64,000 nt of DNA from Capillidium heterosporum (lineage: Eukaryota > Entomophthoromycota > Entomophthoromycetes > Entomophthorales > Capillidiaceae), in NCBI GenBank assembly GCA_016630905.1, contig WBMQ01000004.1, positions 558,001 to 622,000 of the forward strand, in the 5' to 3' direction. This document shows, in pieces, positions 10,745-22,888 of the stretch (its first letter is position 1; each line of letters opens with the position of its first letter). The notes below the pieces were generated by a model. The model was not told the origin of the DNA, made no database searches, and was given only the letters and a program-made list of their open reading frames with translations. A program made the position numbers and the translations under genes.

Positions 10745-12505
10745 AGTTTATCAATTAAGCGTAAAAAAGGAAGATGGGTTGTGAGTATGTTGAAAAATTT
10801 AAACTTTTGGAGGTATGGAAAGTTAGCTAAATTTATAGGCCTTGGAAGTTTATTTTTGGATGCAGGTTGAAGGCTATAAAGAATGTTGCTGGGCTTCTGA
10901 ACTCTAGAATTTAGCAAATCATGCGCAAATTGATTACAAAGAAATATTTAAGTCAATCAACCACCTCACTTTGCCTCAATTGCAAAGTTTCATTCAACAG
11001 TAATCTGCTATTTTGCGGGTATTTGCAATTGTAGGGATGGTTCTGTTTTAGATGGAACGATATTTTAGTTTATTGGTAAGACTAGAGAAGGGCTTGTGGG
11101 GATGTACTTGGCTACATACTCTTAGATGCCGTGCAGCGGCTATATATTGATTTTGAACTATGAACTCTTGCGTAGTTTATAGGAGCTTACCGGTTGGCAC
11201 TTGACTTCATCAATCGTATGATGGAAACTTGGCTATAAGAAGCTTTTGCCTAGTTACACCAATTCTCAATTATTTTATTCCAGTTGGATTTGGTGGCGTG
11301 ATTATTAGTTGCGAAGTTATAAGGAAAGGATGACGAGAATAGGAAAAACTGTACCTATTGGTATGTGGATAAACCATTGTGTAGTTGTATAAAATATGAC
11401 TATATCCAAATAGCAGATTGATGGATGACTATGGCCAAGTGAGGTACGACTGTAGTTTTACAAATGTAAATAAACCTTTAATAGCGAAACAAAATAGTGC
11501 CTTGGCAAATTACAAAGCAATTCATAGTCAGTTCAATTTTAGCTGATCTAGTAAATTTTATTAGCAAATGTGACATCAAAGTATTTGGCTAAGTTTAATC
11601 AGTACCAGCCTAGGAGCTTTAAAACCAGCATCGCCTGTACAACTTCATCTACTTGGGTGACATGGAACAGTCATATATAGTAACATGTATCTCAATTAGT
11701 CCTCAACTATTGTCTATAGATACTTGATACCTAATTTGGAATACAAGGACAATATACCTGATATATTATTGTTGTATATAGATAGCCGACTATCCAGAGA
11801 GAGATCCATAAGTGAGTGATTTAAATATATTCTAAATCGAAAGTATACTGAAATGAGGATATTTAAATAATGGCATGCATATTAAGGCAGTATATACATG
11901 CTTGAGAGGAGAGGGGTGCTGTATAGAAGGGCAGCGTATCTAAATAGAAGAGGTAGTTCAGAGAAGCATGTCCTTTTTGATACATTAGATATAGATCCTT
12001 CTTCTATTGAAACAACGAGGGTTGTGCAGTGATCCGTTGGATATGCTGATGAAGCAGTAAATAGGCTCCTATTGAAAAGTTAAGGGTATAGGCTTGCTTG
12101 TTTCACCAAGACTAATACTAACTTTAAGTTCTTGGCTCGAGATGTTGACAAGTATATAATTTTAGAAAATCGTTTTAAATCGGCTGTATTTAATTAGTAC
12201 TATATCACAATCATTATTCCAAATAAGTTTCAACTTTGCCATAGTTTGACCATCAGTCGTACAAATTTTATCTTACCATTAATTTGAAGCTTAGTGAGAT
12301 ACTCAAAACATAATTTTTAAATAAAATTCAAGTCAAATCAAATTATATATATGAATATATCTAAATAAACTTATTAAAAGTTAAGCTTATTTACTTTTAA
12401 CTCCAATATAAATTCTAATTCAAACCTATAAATAATACCAACTATAACCATATGACCAAACCAAAACTACTTCTATATTTCTCAAATCTCTTTACTGTAC
12501 AAAAA
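10745..12505. other. AT-rich intergenic DNA
   Basis: About 1.75 kb with no supported gene, RNA or repeat. It contains the upstream region of the gp78-like gene and the 3' side of the ankyrin gene. Confidence 0.65.
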
Positions 12506-13264
12506 CTATTGCTCACCAATCTTATCCTTCAAATGGTTCATCACCAAATCGGTCAACTGCTGGTCTTTTTCCTGCTCATTGGAGTTGGAGTTGCCCATAA
12601 TCTTCTCCATTTCCTCAACAAAAGGTTGGTTCAAGTCCAAGTTATCGTTCCCCTCGTAGTCGACATGGCTAAACTCATCCTTTAACTCTTTAGGCAACTT
12701 GATCGTGGTAATAGGTTTCAAAAATTCAATCAATTCTAATTTCTCTTCATCGATAGCGGTATCCAAAGGCTGCAAAGTAAATAAATTTAGTCTAGCTTAT
12801 TATCAAAAAAATTACAGTTGCACCTTCCGAATTCAACAAGTTAGGATCCGCGCCATGCTCCACCAAAAGCTTAGCACATTGAAGCGATTCACAGTGATGT
12901 AAAGGGGTCTCTAAGTCTTGGTCACCCAAGTTGACATTTGAATTTCTTTCTACTATCAAGTATTTAGCTAAATCGTAGTGATCGTAGGATACGGCTGCAT
13001 GTCTTTAGAAATTTTGTAGAGGTTAGTAAAAGGCCTCAAATTTAAAAACTTACAATGCTCTATATCCATAAGGATCTTGGATATCGACGTCTAACCCATC
13101 TACCTCTATAAAATGCTAAAAGGAGCTTTAGTCCATTTCCAGTCTGAAAAATTTACCTTGACCTGGGCAAGATTACCATCTCCAGCCGCTATCCAGATGT
13201 TGACTTCTGATTCTGCTACCATTTCTACTTGACTAGTTGAATTATTTCTCTCACCAGCAAGCAT
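12506..13264 (-). CDS. Small ankyrin-repeat protein
   Basis: Four exons (13264-13157, 13115-13054, 13002-12816, 12769-12506) splice in frame to 206 aa. About four ankyrin repeats fill residues 20-140, for example EVNIWIAAGDGNLAQV, DPYGYRALHAAVSYDHYDLA and DLETPLHHCESLQCAKLLVE. An acidic Asn/Glu-rich tail follows. It resembles short uncharacterised fungal ankyrin proteins; length and layout also recall Yar1, the Rps3 chaperone, but the match is too weak to assign. Start chosen as the only ATG giving the WIAAGDGNL first repeat. Function unknown beyond protein binding. Confidence 0.85.
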
Positions 13265-14033
13265 AGTAAAGTTTTCAAGTTTTATAGGAAAGGTTGCTTT
13301 GAAAAATGTCTAGCTTTAGTAAATAACCGCAAAGAAAGCACAAAGATTTCCTCTGGTTATTGAATTTGTTTCTCTTTATTTTGAGTATAACCTATATCTT
13401 GACTCCTTTTCATATACACCCCAGTTTCAAAGGTGCCCCTTCATCAGGTTTCATTTCAATTGATGTTTTGGAGGAATGTCGTTCAACTTTGTATCGTAAC
13501 AATGGATAGGAAAGTCAACTAGTGCTATTCTATATATCTATAGTACTGCACAATAGCTTAGGCTTTGGTGATGGATCTTTAGTCTAGGTATAAACTAGTT
13601 TGATTTTTTGTTTTGTTGGATTGCATAGGTAGATTCAACTGATTAATTTGTATACAGCTTTGGTGGTTGAAGTCAAAGTATATGCCAATGTACTAATTAG
13701 TGATATATACATAGCACCAGCAATAGTATGTAGTATACATACAAGCCAGATTTTTCATTGTACTTTCTCATCCAGTATCAAAAATTTTAAATTGAGCTAA
13801 TATACAATTAGTTTAAGCGCTATGAAAATTTTAGAGCATTACAGCTTACACAACGCTATATAAACGTAATTCTCAAATCTATATTTGCTCTTGCACAATT
13901 TCTTTGCAAGTATATGTTTTACTCTTTCAATTACAATCATAGTTAATTTTACTTGAAATTCAATAACATAGAGTACATTTGAAGTATATAAACGAGAATT
14001 TGATTTGTTAGAAGTAAAAAGGAATACTACCAG
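13265..14033. other. Intergenic DNA
   Basis: AT-rich sequence between the ankyrin gene and the 3' end of the KDM3-like gene. No feature recognised. Confidence 0.6.
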
Positions 14034-16864
14034 TTATATAGAATCTTCCTCCTTATAAAACTTGCTATAGTCAACGTTGGACCTAGCACGGGTAGAGTAC
14101 CTAGAGTTGGCAGAATGTTTAAATGTGGGTTTATAATCTTCGGTAGTGGATTTGTTCTGAGACTGTTCATCAAGATCATCGATGCCAAGAACCTGGGAGG
14201 CTTTTCGAGACCGCTTCTTGCTTTTAGGCTTGGGAGTAGACGCCTGAGAATCGCCATCGACATCGATTTGCTCATCACTTTCGATAGATTCATTAGCGTC
14301 GGCCAACCCTTTAACTTTGATAGACTTCTTGGCCTTGGTACGTTTACGATCATTATTCAATTCTATAGAATCATCAAATTCGTCTTCTAGATAGGACATA
14401 TCTCCGAGCTGTTTCTTGGATCGCGCGATTATCTTCTTGAGAAGTGTCTTGTCGATCGGTTCATTGAAGTCGCCATCCACTTCTGGGTTTTTAAGCAGGA
14501 CCTTGGTCTCCGGGTTGACGAGCTTGTAGGCAGTGTTCCAGGACTGGCCTAGTATGATGTTAGTGCCGACGACATCGATATTGCGGTTGTGGTCGTTGGG
14601 CAGCTTTCGGAACTCACGGGTCAGGGTGACGCAGACTTCACTAGACTGTGGAGCAACAAAGTCCTTGGCGCACTTGATGGCGCTGTGCAGGTTGGCTACT
14701 TGATGCGCGACGCCAGCCGGGATGAGGACAGCATCTCCAATCTTCTGGTAGACTGTGTAAGGGATGACGTTGTGGTTCATTTCGAGATCCTCCAGCATCC
14801 AGGTTGTTAGGTAGGTGGATTGGTCGTGGATAGGGTCACCCTTGTATTTGTTCTTACTCTTCCTATATAAGGTTGGGATGTAGGCTCTAAGGATCTCAGC
14901 ATCTTCTCGTCGGAACAGATGCCAGAGTGCACCGGCTTCTCCAACTGGTCCATTGTGGTGGAACATGATGTTGATGGCATCAGCAGCGTCCAAATGAAGG
15001 GGAGTTGTGCCGATCGTGGACGCTTTAGAAGAATAGTGGGAGTTGTACATTTTGGGTCCCAGGTCGGGCTTAATGTTGATGTTGGTCATGTAATTGATCA
15101 AATTCAACGTACCGTGGTTGTGCATGTAGTCCGGGAAAGGGAGAAGGTTTTCGAAGGTGATGGCCAGTTCGGGAAAGTACTCGGAAAAGCTGGTGTGGGA
15201 GGGCCAGTCCTTGATCTTATAGGGCCGCTTGTGGATGCGGGAAGCCTTTATCTCGGGTGTATTAGCTTCATTTTCACTTACGTTTTGGATGTTGGCTTTA
15301 TTCTCAGCTTCAATTTGCTTACCATTTTCATTCACAACCTCTACTTGATTATTGGCTTTATCTTCAGTCTTGATTTGCTTGGTATCTTCGCTTTCAGCCA
15401 TAATTTGCTTTTCTCCTTCTCCTTTAGTGTCGGTTTTCTCTAATTCGGGAAGGTAGCCACGGAAGAAATCGCCAACATTCATCATGCAGTCCTGATTGTT
15501 GGTGAGGTCAATAACGTGGGTAGTTTTGTCACCATATTTTGTAATAAAGTACTCTGGCGTCCATTTCTTGAAGGTATCGTTGATCTCCAACTTGATTACC
15601 ATGGGTATGCCCTGGTTCCAGCTCTGAGTGAAGATGTCCTGGGTAAGCTGTTCTACTGGACCGTAGGGGTAGGGAAGAGATTTGAATTCCGGTGTAAAAA
15701 GCGGGATCTGATTCACATTGCTTTCCGAATTAATTAGAGGGTAGTCAACTGCCGTATTGAAAAACTTTTCAAATTCAGCGACGCGGTAGTTACACATTAG
15801 AATAAGGTTATCCAGTGTGTGGGTCCTTTTGAATGAACATTGACTTGGTAGGGATTTAGCCTTGGCATCACTTAACTCCTTTTGGCAGTAGATACAAATT
15901 TCCCAGCCACACGTGTTGCATACCCAGAATACATTGAAAATACTTGTGCGACATTTGTCGCAGATCTGGTTCATTGGAGGATAAGGTTGGCGGTAGTGAA
16001 TAGTGTCTCGGTTCTGGATTATTATTTGAAGTTCGTCGCCAAGGGCTGCCTGGACTGCAGGTTTGATTGCTGCCAAGACCGATTTTGCATCTTCCAAATT
16101 CAACTTTTTAGTGTATTCCATCTCAGGTATAGCTTGATCTGGAACCTTGTCTGCTTCCAACTCTTCGATTTTAGCTCGACTTACCCGGAAGTTTTGTTGC
16201 ACCTTGACCTTAGTTGGGAATGGAAACTTGTACTCATCAGCTTCAGCATCTTTTACAAAGCCAATGGGTCGAATAGGCTTTAATCGTTTTGTATTTTCGT
16301 AAAGAAATAGTCGAGAAAAGCGGAATGAACAGCCAAGAGTCTTTTTGGCAAGACAGGCTTTACAGCGATATAGCGTATGATTCGTAGCCAAGATACATTT
16401 AGATTGTTGAACTCCAATAACATCCTTAGCCTTGGCTTCATATGGCTCCAATACGCTAAGCTGTCCTTGCATAGCAATTCTTTTCGTGCCGCTCCTTTTG
16501 AACTTGCCTAAAAGGGATTAATAGGTGGTCTTCAAGCTTTCATATTTAGAAAATATTTAATTAAAACTGATAATATATGCTTACCCTTCCCCTTTTTAGT
16601 CTTCACATCGACAATTTCAAAGCTAAAATTAGTCTCCAACTCGACACTTTTTTCTACATTAAATATGTCAATACTAATACATATAATGCTAACTACCTTG
16701 TTCAGTCTTTCGTAACACTTGCAGTTTTTGAATCAGTTTGTACGTCAATCTGCTCCTCAACACTAACTAAATCTAAATTAATATCACTAAGACAGCAAAA
16801 AACTACTATTCCCAGTACCGATGGCTGCTAACGTAACTACATTATCTTGAGGACTGTTAGTCAT
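14034..16864 (-). CDS. JmjC histone demethylase, KDM3/JHDM2 type
   Basis: Putative Fe(II)/2-oxoglutarate H3K9 demethylase of the KDM3 type, acting in the nucleus. Exons 16864-16819, 16762-16697, 16653-16585 and 16507-14034 give 884 aa with consistent phases. A C4-type zinc finger (CDKCRTSIFNVFWVCNTC..C..C) lies near 15880-15980. The JmjC domain includes HLDAADAINIM (first His and Asp ligands, about 14985-14996) and GVAHQV (second His, about 14700-14711), so the metal triad is complete. An acidic low-complexity insertion with repeated ENKAN/EDTKQ-like elements (about 15250-15440) splits the region before JmjC. The C-terminus is Lys/Arg-rich and probably nuclear-targeting. The H3K9 preference is inferred from family. 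Confidence 0.9.
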
Positions 16865-18032
16865 TTTTGAAAGAAACAAAGAAATGTAAATGTTGAAATG
16901 TGGATTTGAAACTTTATTTTGCAACTATCCTTCCTAAACAAAATAAATTATAATCTGATGATTCACAAAGAGAGGTCCAATTAGACTTTAAGGATCCCTT
17001 TTTACTAAAATTTCATAAAGATTTTATTGCCAAGATCCATAGATTTCTTTCAACATTTCGAAATCTACCCAAAGGGACTATACAAACTTTTCAAGAAGGA
17101 CTACCAGATATAAACAGACTTGAAACCTTATACAAGAGTAGATCCCAAAAAGATGTATTCAACAATCCCAAATCAACTACATTGCAGCTAACTACTCTAC
17201 TATTTTATAGTATAATTAATATGAAATGTTGAGTGCATCTTTTGGAATAAGCTTTATCTTTATCCAGTGACTAAACTTTCCAATTCCTATCAAATGTTCG
17301 GACATCCACAGCTATTTCACCGCCCTACTTGGATATCTTTCGATTTGAACTCAGTTAAGGCAAGCATATATCAGACTATGGCTGCTATCGACTTTTATGA
17401 CTTGTTGATGCCTCCTTAGCATCTGCAATAATGGATTAGTTATCTTTAATAAACCAGCATACATTTTTTAATTACTGACATTACTTATTTTTTGATCAGT
17501 AACTATTGGCTTAGTTTATTATCTCTTTAATAAATTGATGAGGCAGTTTCCAACCATAATGTCGAAAATTATGAGTTCAAAGATCTTGCAAATATATATC
17601 GAAATTCTATCCCAACAATATATTATTGAATATATTCATTGCTACTTTTGAACAAATTCCTTACTCCAAAATTGAAGTTTGAAATGCACATATCTAATCG
17701 AAAGAAGACAGATTATTCATTTGGCTTGATTAAGCATTTGGTAAGTAAGAGTAATTCAAAGCTATTTATACTAAAACCTATACCGTAGCCATCTCGTTCA
17801 ATTATCCCACTAACAGATAAAGCAATGTGTTGCCATTTTATTCAACAAAGTTTTCTATACACGTAAAGATGGTATACAAAGGTTGTAGAAACACACACTT
17901 TTATTTAGCACAAAACTCGTCGAGATCTAACAACCCAAACCAATAATAGCTTCTAGCAATACCAACCTCCTCAAGTATCAAGCATCAGCTCCATCATCGT
18001 ACCTTTGATAAAGCTAAAACTATATTCAATAT
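16865..18032. other. AT-rich intergenic DNA
   Basis: Region upstream of the KDM3-like gene and downstream of TBRG1-like paralog A. No open frame or RNA recognised. Confidence 0.6.
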
Positions 18033-19000
18033 CTAAAAGGAAGGTGGGTTCCACTTCCGAGTAGGTATATTTCTAGGGTCCATAGGCTCAAATTCCAACC
18101 ACTTGTACATCCTACATTTGTTGGCATTAGGGAGATCCTGGATCATCTTAGCTATAGTCGGGTTAGAGAAACCAAAGTAGTCGGGACCGGAAGCTGAGTT
18201 GGTGAAGTTCCTGTTGCGCAGCTTGTTGGTCAGCCTCATGACTTCAGTCCAAGCGCCAGTAGGACTAGGTGATAAGATAGGGGTTGGGCTATCTTCAGCT
18301 ACGATTTTGAAGACAGGACGATGGGTTTGAGGATCCTTCTCGATACTAGCTGTGTAGATGACTTGATCACCTAAGGTAATGGTGGACATGTAATATCGTC
18401 TGACGCAGTAACCGATGGGCCAGATGTATCGGGTGTTATGGAAGAGTTCGTTCTTATATTCAACAACACCTAGGCTCATGATGGTCAGGATACCGACGCT
18501 AGCCGGTATGACGTACTGGCCATCGGGGCCTTTAGCCATAGGTTGGTATTTACGAACTTGACTCTGGTCGCCGCGGGGACGACGATTGCTACGGGTGGTG
18601 GTGGGCTTGGGGACTTCAAGTTTGGAGATATAAGGGACTTTGGGTTGTAAGGGTTGACGTAAAGGATGACTGACTAATAAGCGCTTTTCCTGTCTCTGTC
18701 GAAGTTCGCTCTTTCGCTTCCTAAGCACTTGCTTCTTGATAACGATCTCTTCGCGGATGAGCAGGTTCCTATATTTCATCTTGTCGCGATGCTTTTTGGC
18801 ATCTTCGATCTCTATTTTGACTTGACTTATATGCTATAATGTAGATGGTTGTAAGTACTTTGTGTTATCTAGTATCTTCGACTTACTTCTTGTATATCTT
18901 TAAGTTTGTTCTTTACCAGTTTAAGCTTAGTCTGGTAAAGCAAGGCATCTTTGTCGTCTTGTTGTTCGTTCTCTTGAGAATCGTGAGGTTGGCTTAGCAT
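18033..19000 (-). CDS. TBRG1-like FYRN/FYRC chromatin protein, paralog A
   Basis: Two exons (19000-18887 and 18833-18033) give 304 aa. The N-terminus is a basic coiled coil. Then come FYRN (VGILTIMSLGVVEYKNELFH, IWPIGYCVRRYY) and FYRC (SPTGAWTEVMRLTNKL, SGPDYFGFSNPTIAKMIQDL). This arrangement matches animal TBRG1 and related nuclear FY-rich proteins; the role is probably chromatin-associated. The start at 19000 is preferred because exon 1 is then 114 nt, exactly as in paralog B at 38860-39839. An upstream ATG at 19134 leads into a frame that stops without joining the domain. Confidence 0.88.
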
Positions 19001-19940
19001 CAATTTGGCTATTTCGATTAAAGGAAAGATGGTGGGAAACTGGTTCTTGGAGCTTTTTCTTTGCCTTAAATACGATTGTACAATATATCAATAAATTGAT
19101 CTGAATCACTGCCAAATAGTTTATCCTTGCCCATGTTTCAAGCGAGCCTAAGTAAGCAACGCACTTGGACTTGGTACCCTTACGTACCCTATAATTGGAC
19201 TCTTCGGACTAAATCCATACTTGATTTAGGCAATGTTCCAGCTAAGATTGTGTAGCCAATAATTGATGCATCATATCCTATTTAGATGGATTAGGCAATA
19301 ATCACCCATTTGCAAGGTTTGGTCATTCTAAAATTTCTCCAAAGCCTTCAAATGAGTTACCGACTGGTACCAAGGCAATCTTATTCTATTGGTTCTACGA
19401 CCAAATTTAAATCCTAAGCCAATTATTAGACCAGCTACCGTGGGATATACCTTCCTAAAAAGTCTTAAACACTTGGAGGTCAATCTACACCTACTTGTAG
19501 GCAGAGACTTCTAGCCATTGTAAGCCCAAGTTTCCCCGAATTATGGTGGCCTACATCTTTATATCGAGCTAAACTTCACTTGAGGTGGTTCCTAAAGTCG
19601 GATACCTAACCTAGCCCGAAATAAAGTATAATCTCCAAGATAAAGTTTAAAGCGAGGAATAGCTACCTCCTGGAAATTTTGGATATACTTAGTAATAGAA
19701 CATATAGGAGAAACATCAACTGACTTGGACCAGGCCTATCCTTTGCCAAACTACTTGGCTTTATTCAAGTAGGAAAAACTATAGGCCTACAGAATGCATA
19801 CAATATCCGACCCGAAGCAACTTATCTCAGATAAAGTTTATTTATAAGGTAGGCAAAGTATGGATTAGTAATAGGGGCACAATTTTATTTACAACTGCCT
19901 TCAAAAGAGCAGATTCGATCACAAGTTTATTGCTTATCTA
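19001..19940. other. Intergenic DNA
   Basis: Nothing recognised between paralog A and the Nudix gene. A 62-codon open frame at 18927-19115 overlaps exon 1 of paralog A in another frame and is not supported. Confidence 0.6.
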
Positions 19941-20640
19941 CTACACTTGCAAAAACGTTTTAATTGCCTCCTGCATCCCGTTGTACTTGACCTTGGCTAT
20001 AGCTTCCGGGATGGTAAACTAAAATTTACCAATTAGTAAAATCCAACTTTAGTATACTACCCATTGTCTTATACGTTCGGAAGCTTCCGGCCACTCCGAA
20101 TCGTCGACTATATCCGTTACCGACAGCGTAAAGAGGTGATGGATAACCTGGCGTTCCAAACCATCTTTGAACTTGGTACTGATGCATGGGCCTAGCGAAC
20201 CTATAACTTTGGCCCTTATACCGGCTACAACCTTTAAGTTAATATCCATATAGCTGAAAACAATGGCTGTGATATTCACCTTCTTCGAAACTTTCTCGAA
20301 TAACCGCTTCTTCGTAAGTCTCCCCATCTTCCACTTTGCCTTTGGGCTAATGTGTTTTTTGAAAATTGGATTGTTAGATGTTGTCAATTTTGGATAAAAC
20401 TACTAATGTCCACTGCTCGGGGTACTTCCTACTGGAGACCAACATTATCTTGTTTTGGTTGGCATCTAAAGGTATGCCACCTACCAACTATTATTGTAAA
20501 GTTAAGTAACTTGTATTGGCAACCTATATTTACCGTCCTCGGCGCTCGCATCTTTTCCTTCAATTAAACTATGTACGAATGTCCCTTTTATGTTGGTACT
20601 GTTGCAACTATATATATGCTTTGTAGTGGAGATCCCTTTG
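19941..20640 (-). CDS. Nudix hydrolase, diphosphoinositol-polyphosphate phosphohydrolase type (5' end unresolved)
   Basis: Hydrolyses diphosphoinositol polyphosphates or dinucleoside polyphosphates (family knowledge). The identifiable exons end at 20534, then run 20465-20404, 20346-20280, 20224-20061 and 20018-19941, all in phase. Joined they read KIMLVSSRKYPEQWTL, then the full Nudix box GKVEDGE..YEEAVIRESFEEAG (G-x5-E-x7-RE-x2-EE-x-G), then a C-terminus with WPEASERIRQWFTIPEAI typical of Ddp1/Aps1/DIPP. The box is itself interrupted by an intron after FEE. The first shown exon is open upstream to about 20660 without an in-frame ATG, so a 5' exon must lie further up; I could not place it. 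Confidence 0.82.
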
Positions 20641-20835
20641 AATACGAAATTTTCGTCGATATGGCATCAGAAAACTTACCCGAATTTGTACTTCAAGCCT
20701 TTGTAAAAATTTTAACTGCAGCCTAGCTTTAATTGGTAAATCTAAATTTTCCAAGCCAAGGTGACGTAGTATTTTTAGTCTTAGCAGCAGGCAGTGATCA
20801 AGGATATGCTTTATAAACAAAGCCAGCGAGACCAA

Positions 20836-21683
20836 CAGTTGGAAGGGTAGTATCCTTATAGTGGCAATTAAGGGGTCTTATAGTACTAGTTTTGCATGTT
20901 ATGGTACATGTAGCTGATAAGGAAAGTTTCAATATAGTGCTATTTCTCCAGAGTTATAAAGATACAATAAACTTAAATACACACCAAACTGATATATATG
21001 CCTACATATTTGCAGCTACACATTAATTTGTTAATGGTATTCAAGTATTTTGTAATAAATGAAAGCTTACTATAGTATTACAAGTCTACTTTAATCGACG
21101 CTAAGTAGGACCGATACTAAGTCATCTACCTATGGAATTCTGACGATATTACTATATATAGGATCCCGTATTTCATTATTAACTTATAAAGATGTAATTT
21201 GGGACCTTTAGCAGCTAAAAGTACAATTATACTTCATTACTGTGCATTACTTTAAAATGCATGTGTAAGTCTTAGTATAGGCCTACTCTATCTTAGAGGT
21301 CGTATAGCAATATCCTATATCAGATTTTTGAAACTATATCTATACTTTTTATAATCTGTATATAATGCTATAATAGACATCTACTTGATATATAGACAAA
21401 ATATTAGTTCAATGTAATGGTTTTTTAGAGGTATATTTGATTTTATACTTATTACACTGTATACGCTTCCATAAAATATATTATACAGTGTAGAGCTCTT
21501 GGGTTAAAGTATTATATATATTATAGAGGGAATCTTTCGAAATTGACTATAGCGGCCACCTTTTACTTTAAAAGCAATCCCTTTAGCAACTTCCCAATAT
21601 TTCCTTTTAATCAGCTACAGGAAATTGAAATTAAATTGGATTGGAATTCTTTACTTTTTTCAAGTAAAGGTGTTCAGATCCAG
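20836..21683. other. Intergenic DNA, divergent promoter region
   Basis: AT-rich sequence between the Nudix gene and NAA40, which are transcribed away from each other. No motif singled out. The unplaced first exon of the Nudix gene may lie at the left edge. Confidence 0.5.
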
Positions 21684-22706
21684 ATGAGTGGAAGTAAAGG
21701 TGTCGAAGCCGCCAACAAAGTACAAAACCTAAGCTAAGCTAAACTTAACTAAGATAACTTTTAGAGTGAAATGCTGTACGCCCAATCGATCCTTGAAGAT
21801 AGACGTTACTTTGTCTCACCGAAAAACGAGACAACAAAAGTTTACATGGAGTTCTACACCATCCAAAATTTACCAAAAAGTTTAACTAAGTGGACGTTCC
21901 AACTTATGGAGGACAACATGAAGGCTATGTAAGGTATTTTATATTGATTTATAAAGCTTTTTCTAAATTTTTGTACTAAAGTTAAATTGACAGTTGCTAA
22001 ATTATTATGGTAGGTACGAGAAATCGAACCAGGGTTGGAGCCGACAAAATAAGTTGGAGGAGTTAAATGAAGTTGAACAGCGCTACTTAATAGTAAAAAG
22101 GTTGGATAACGACCAACCTGTTGGTTTCATAACATTTAAATTCGATTATGAATATTCCTACGACCAAGTTGACGAAGCTCAGAGTCCCGAAAACAGTGTA
22201 ACCGAATCCTTTACCGAGTTGGAAGAATTGGAAAACTACAGGGAGGTTATTTATCTGTAAGAATAGTATTTCAAGGCATTTAATTTAAATTACTGTAGCT
22301 ATGAGCTACAAGTTCTAAAGGAATTTAAAGGCCAGGGTATCGGAACATTTCTGCTGGATACTTTGTTTGAGCTAGGTAGAGTTTGGTCAGTGCCTACCGT
22401 CATGTTGACCGTATTTAAGTGTAAGTAGCTAAACCTTATACTTTTAATTAATTGGAAGGTTGATAGATAATACGGCAGCTCTAAAGTTTTACCAACATAA
22501 TGGGTAACTATTTAAAGCACATGTTTATGCTAAATATAAGCTATAGATTTGAAGTAGATATTAGTTCTCCTAGTAAAAGCCTACCTAAAGCTAAAGCTAA
22601 AAAACATGATTATGAGATATTGGCGGCCGATGTCAACTTTAAAGGTGCTGTGAAGGTCAAGAGTAGTAAGCCAATATTCTCGATAGGTTGGAGTAGAGGA
22701 GTTTAA
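21684..22706 (+). CDS. NAA40: N-alpha-acetyltransferase 40 (NatD), histone H4/H2A N-terminus
   Basis: GNAT enzyme that acetylates the N-terminal Ser of histones H4 and H2A. Six exons (21684-21719, 21765-21928, 22014-22256, 22299-22420, 22467-22503, 22541-22706) give 255 aa. The acetyl-CoA loop reads FKGQGIGTFLL. Before it lie EQRYLIVKRL and the FITFKFDYEY strand, after it VMLTVFK, the AALKFYQHNG helix and FEVDISSPS, all as in animal NAA40. The ATG at 21684 gives the family-like VEAANK start of the first helix. The Lys-rich tail is longer than in human. Closely convergent with the helicase gene downstream (182 bp). Confidence 0.92.
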
Positions 22707-22888
22707 CCTTTATATGAAAGCGAGTTTGCCCAAGGTATTCATCAAATTATTAGCTAGTTACTTTATATAAATGTAATTCAATTAACAATATAAGTAAAGC
22801 TACAAATACAAAAATTGGACTGCCGAATTAAATTTCAAAAATTATATCCCAGCTTTCAGGTCTAAGACTTATTACCCTTCCTAATATA

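Noticed and set aside
16690-16864. Apparent frameshift at the 5' end of the KDM3-like gene
   Set aside because: A first attempt at splicing left a stop codon. A 56-nt intron ending ATTTAGTTAG fits all phases and gives a continuous protein, so no defect is needed.
18927-19134. Upstream start at 19134 for TBRG1-like paralog A
   Set aside because: The frame from that ATG stops without joining the FYRN/FYRC frame by any good splice site, while the start at 19000 gives the same 114-nt exon 1 as paralog B.
20608-20835. Minus-strand open frame as first exon of the Nudix gene
   Set aside because: Its only good donor leaves phase 0, which does not fit the frame of the next exon, so the join fails.
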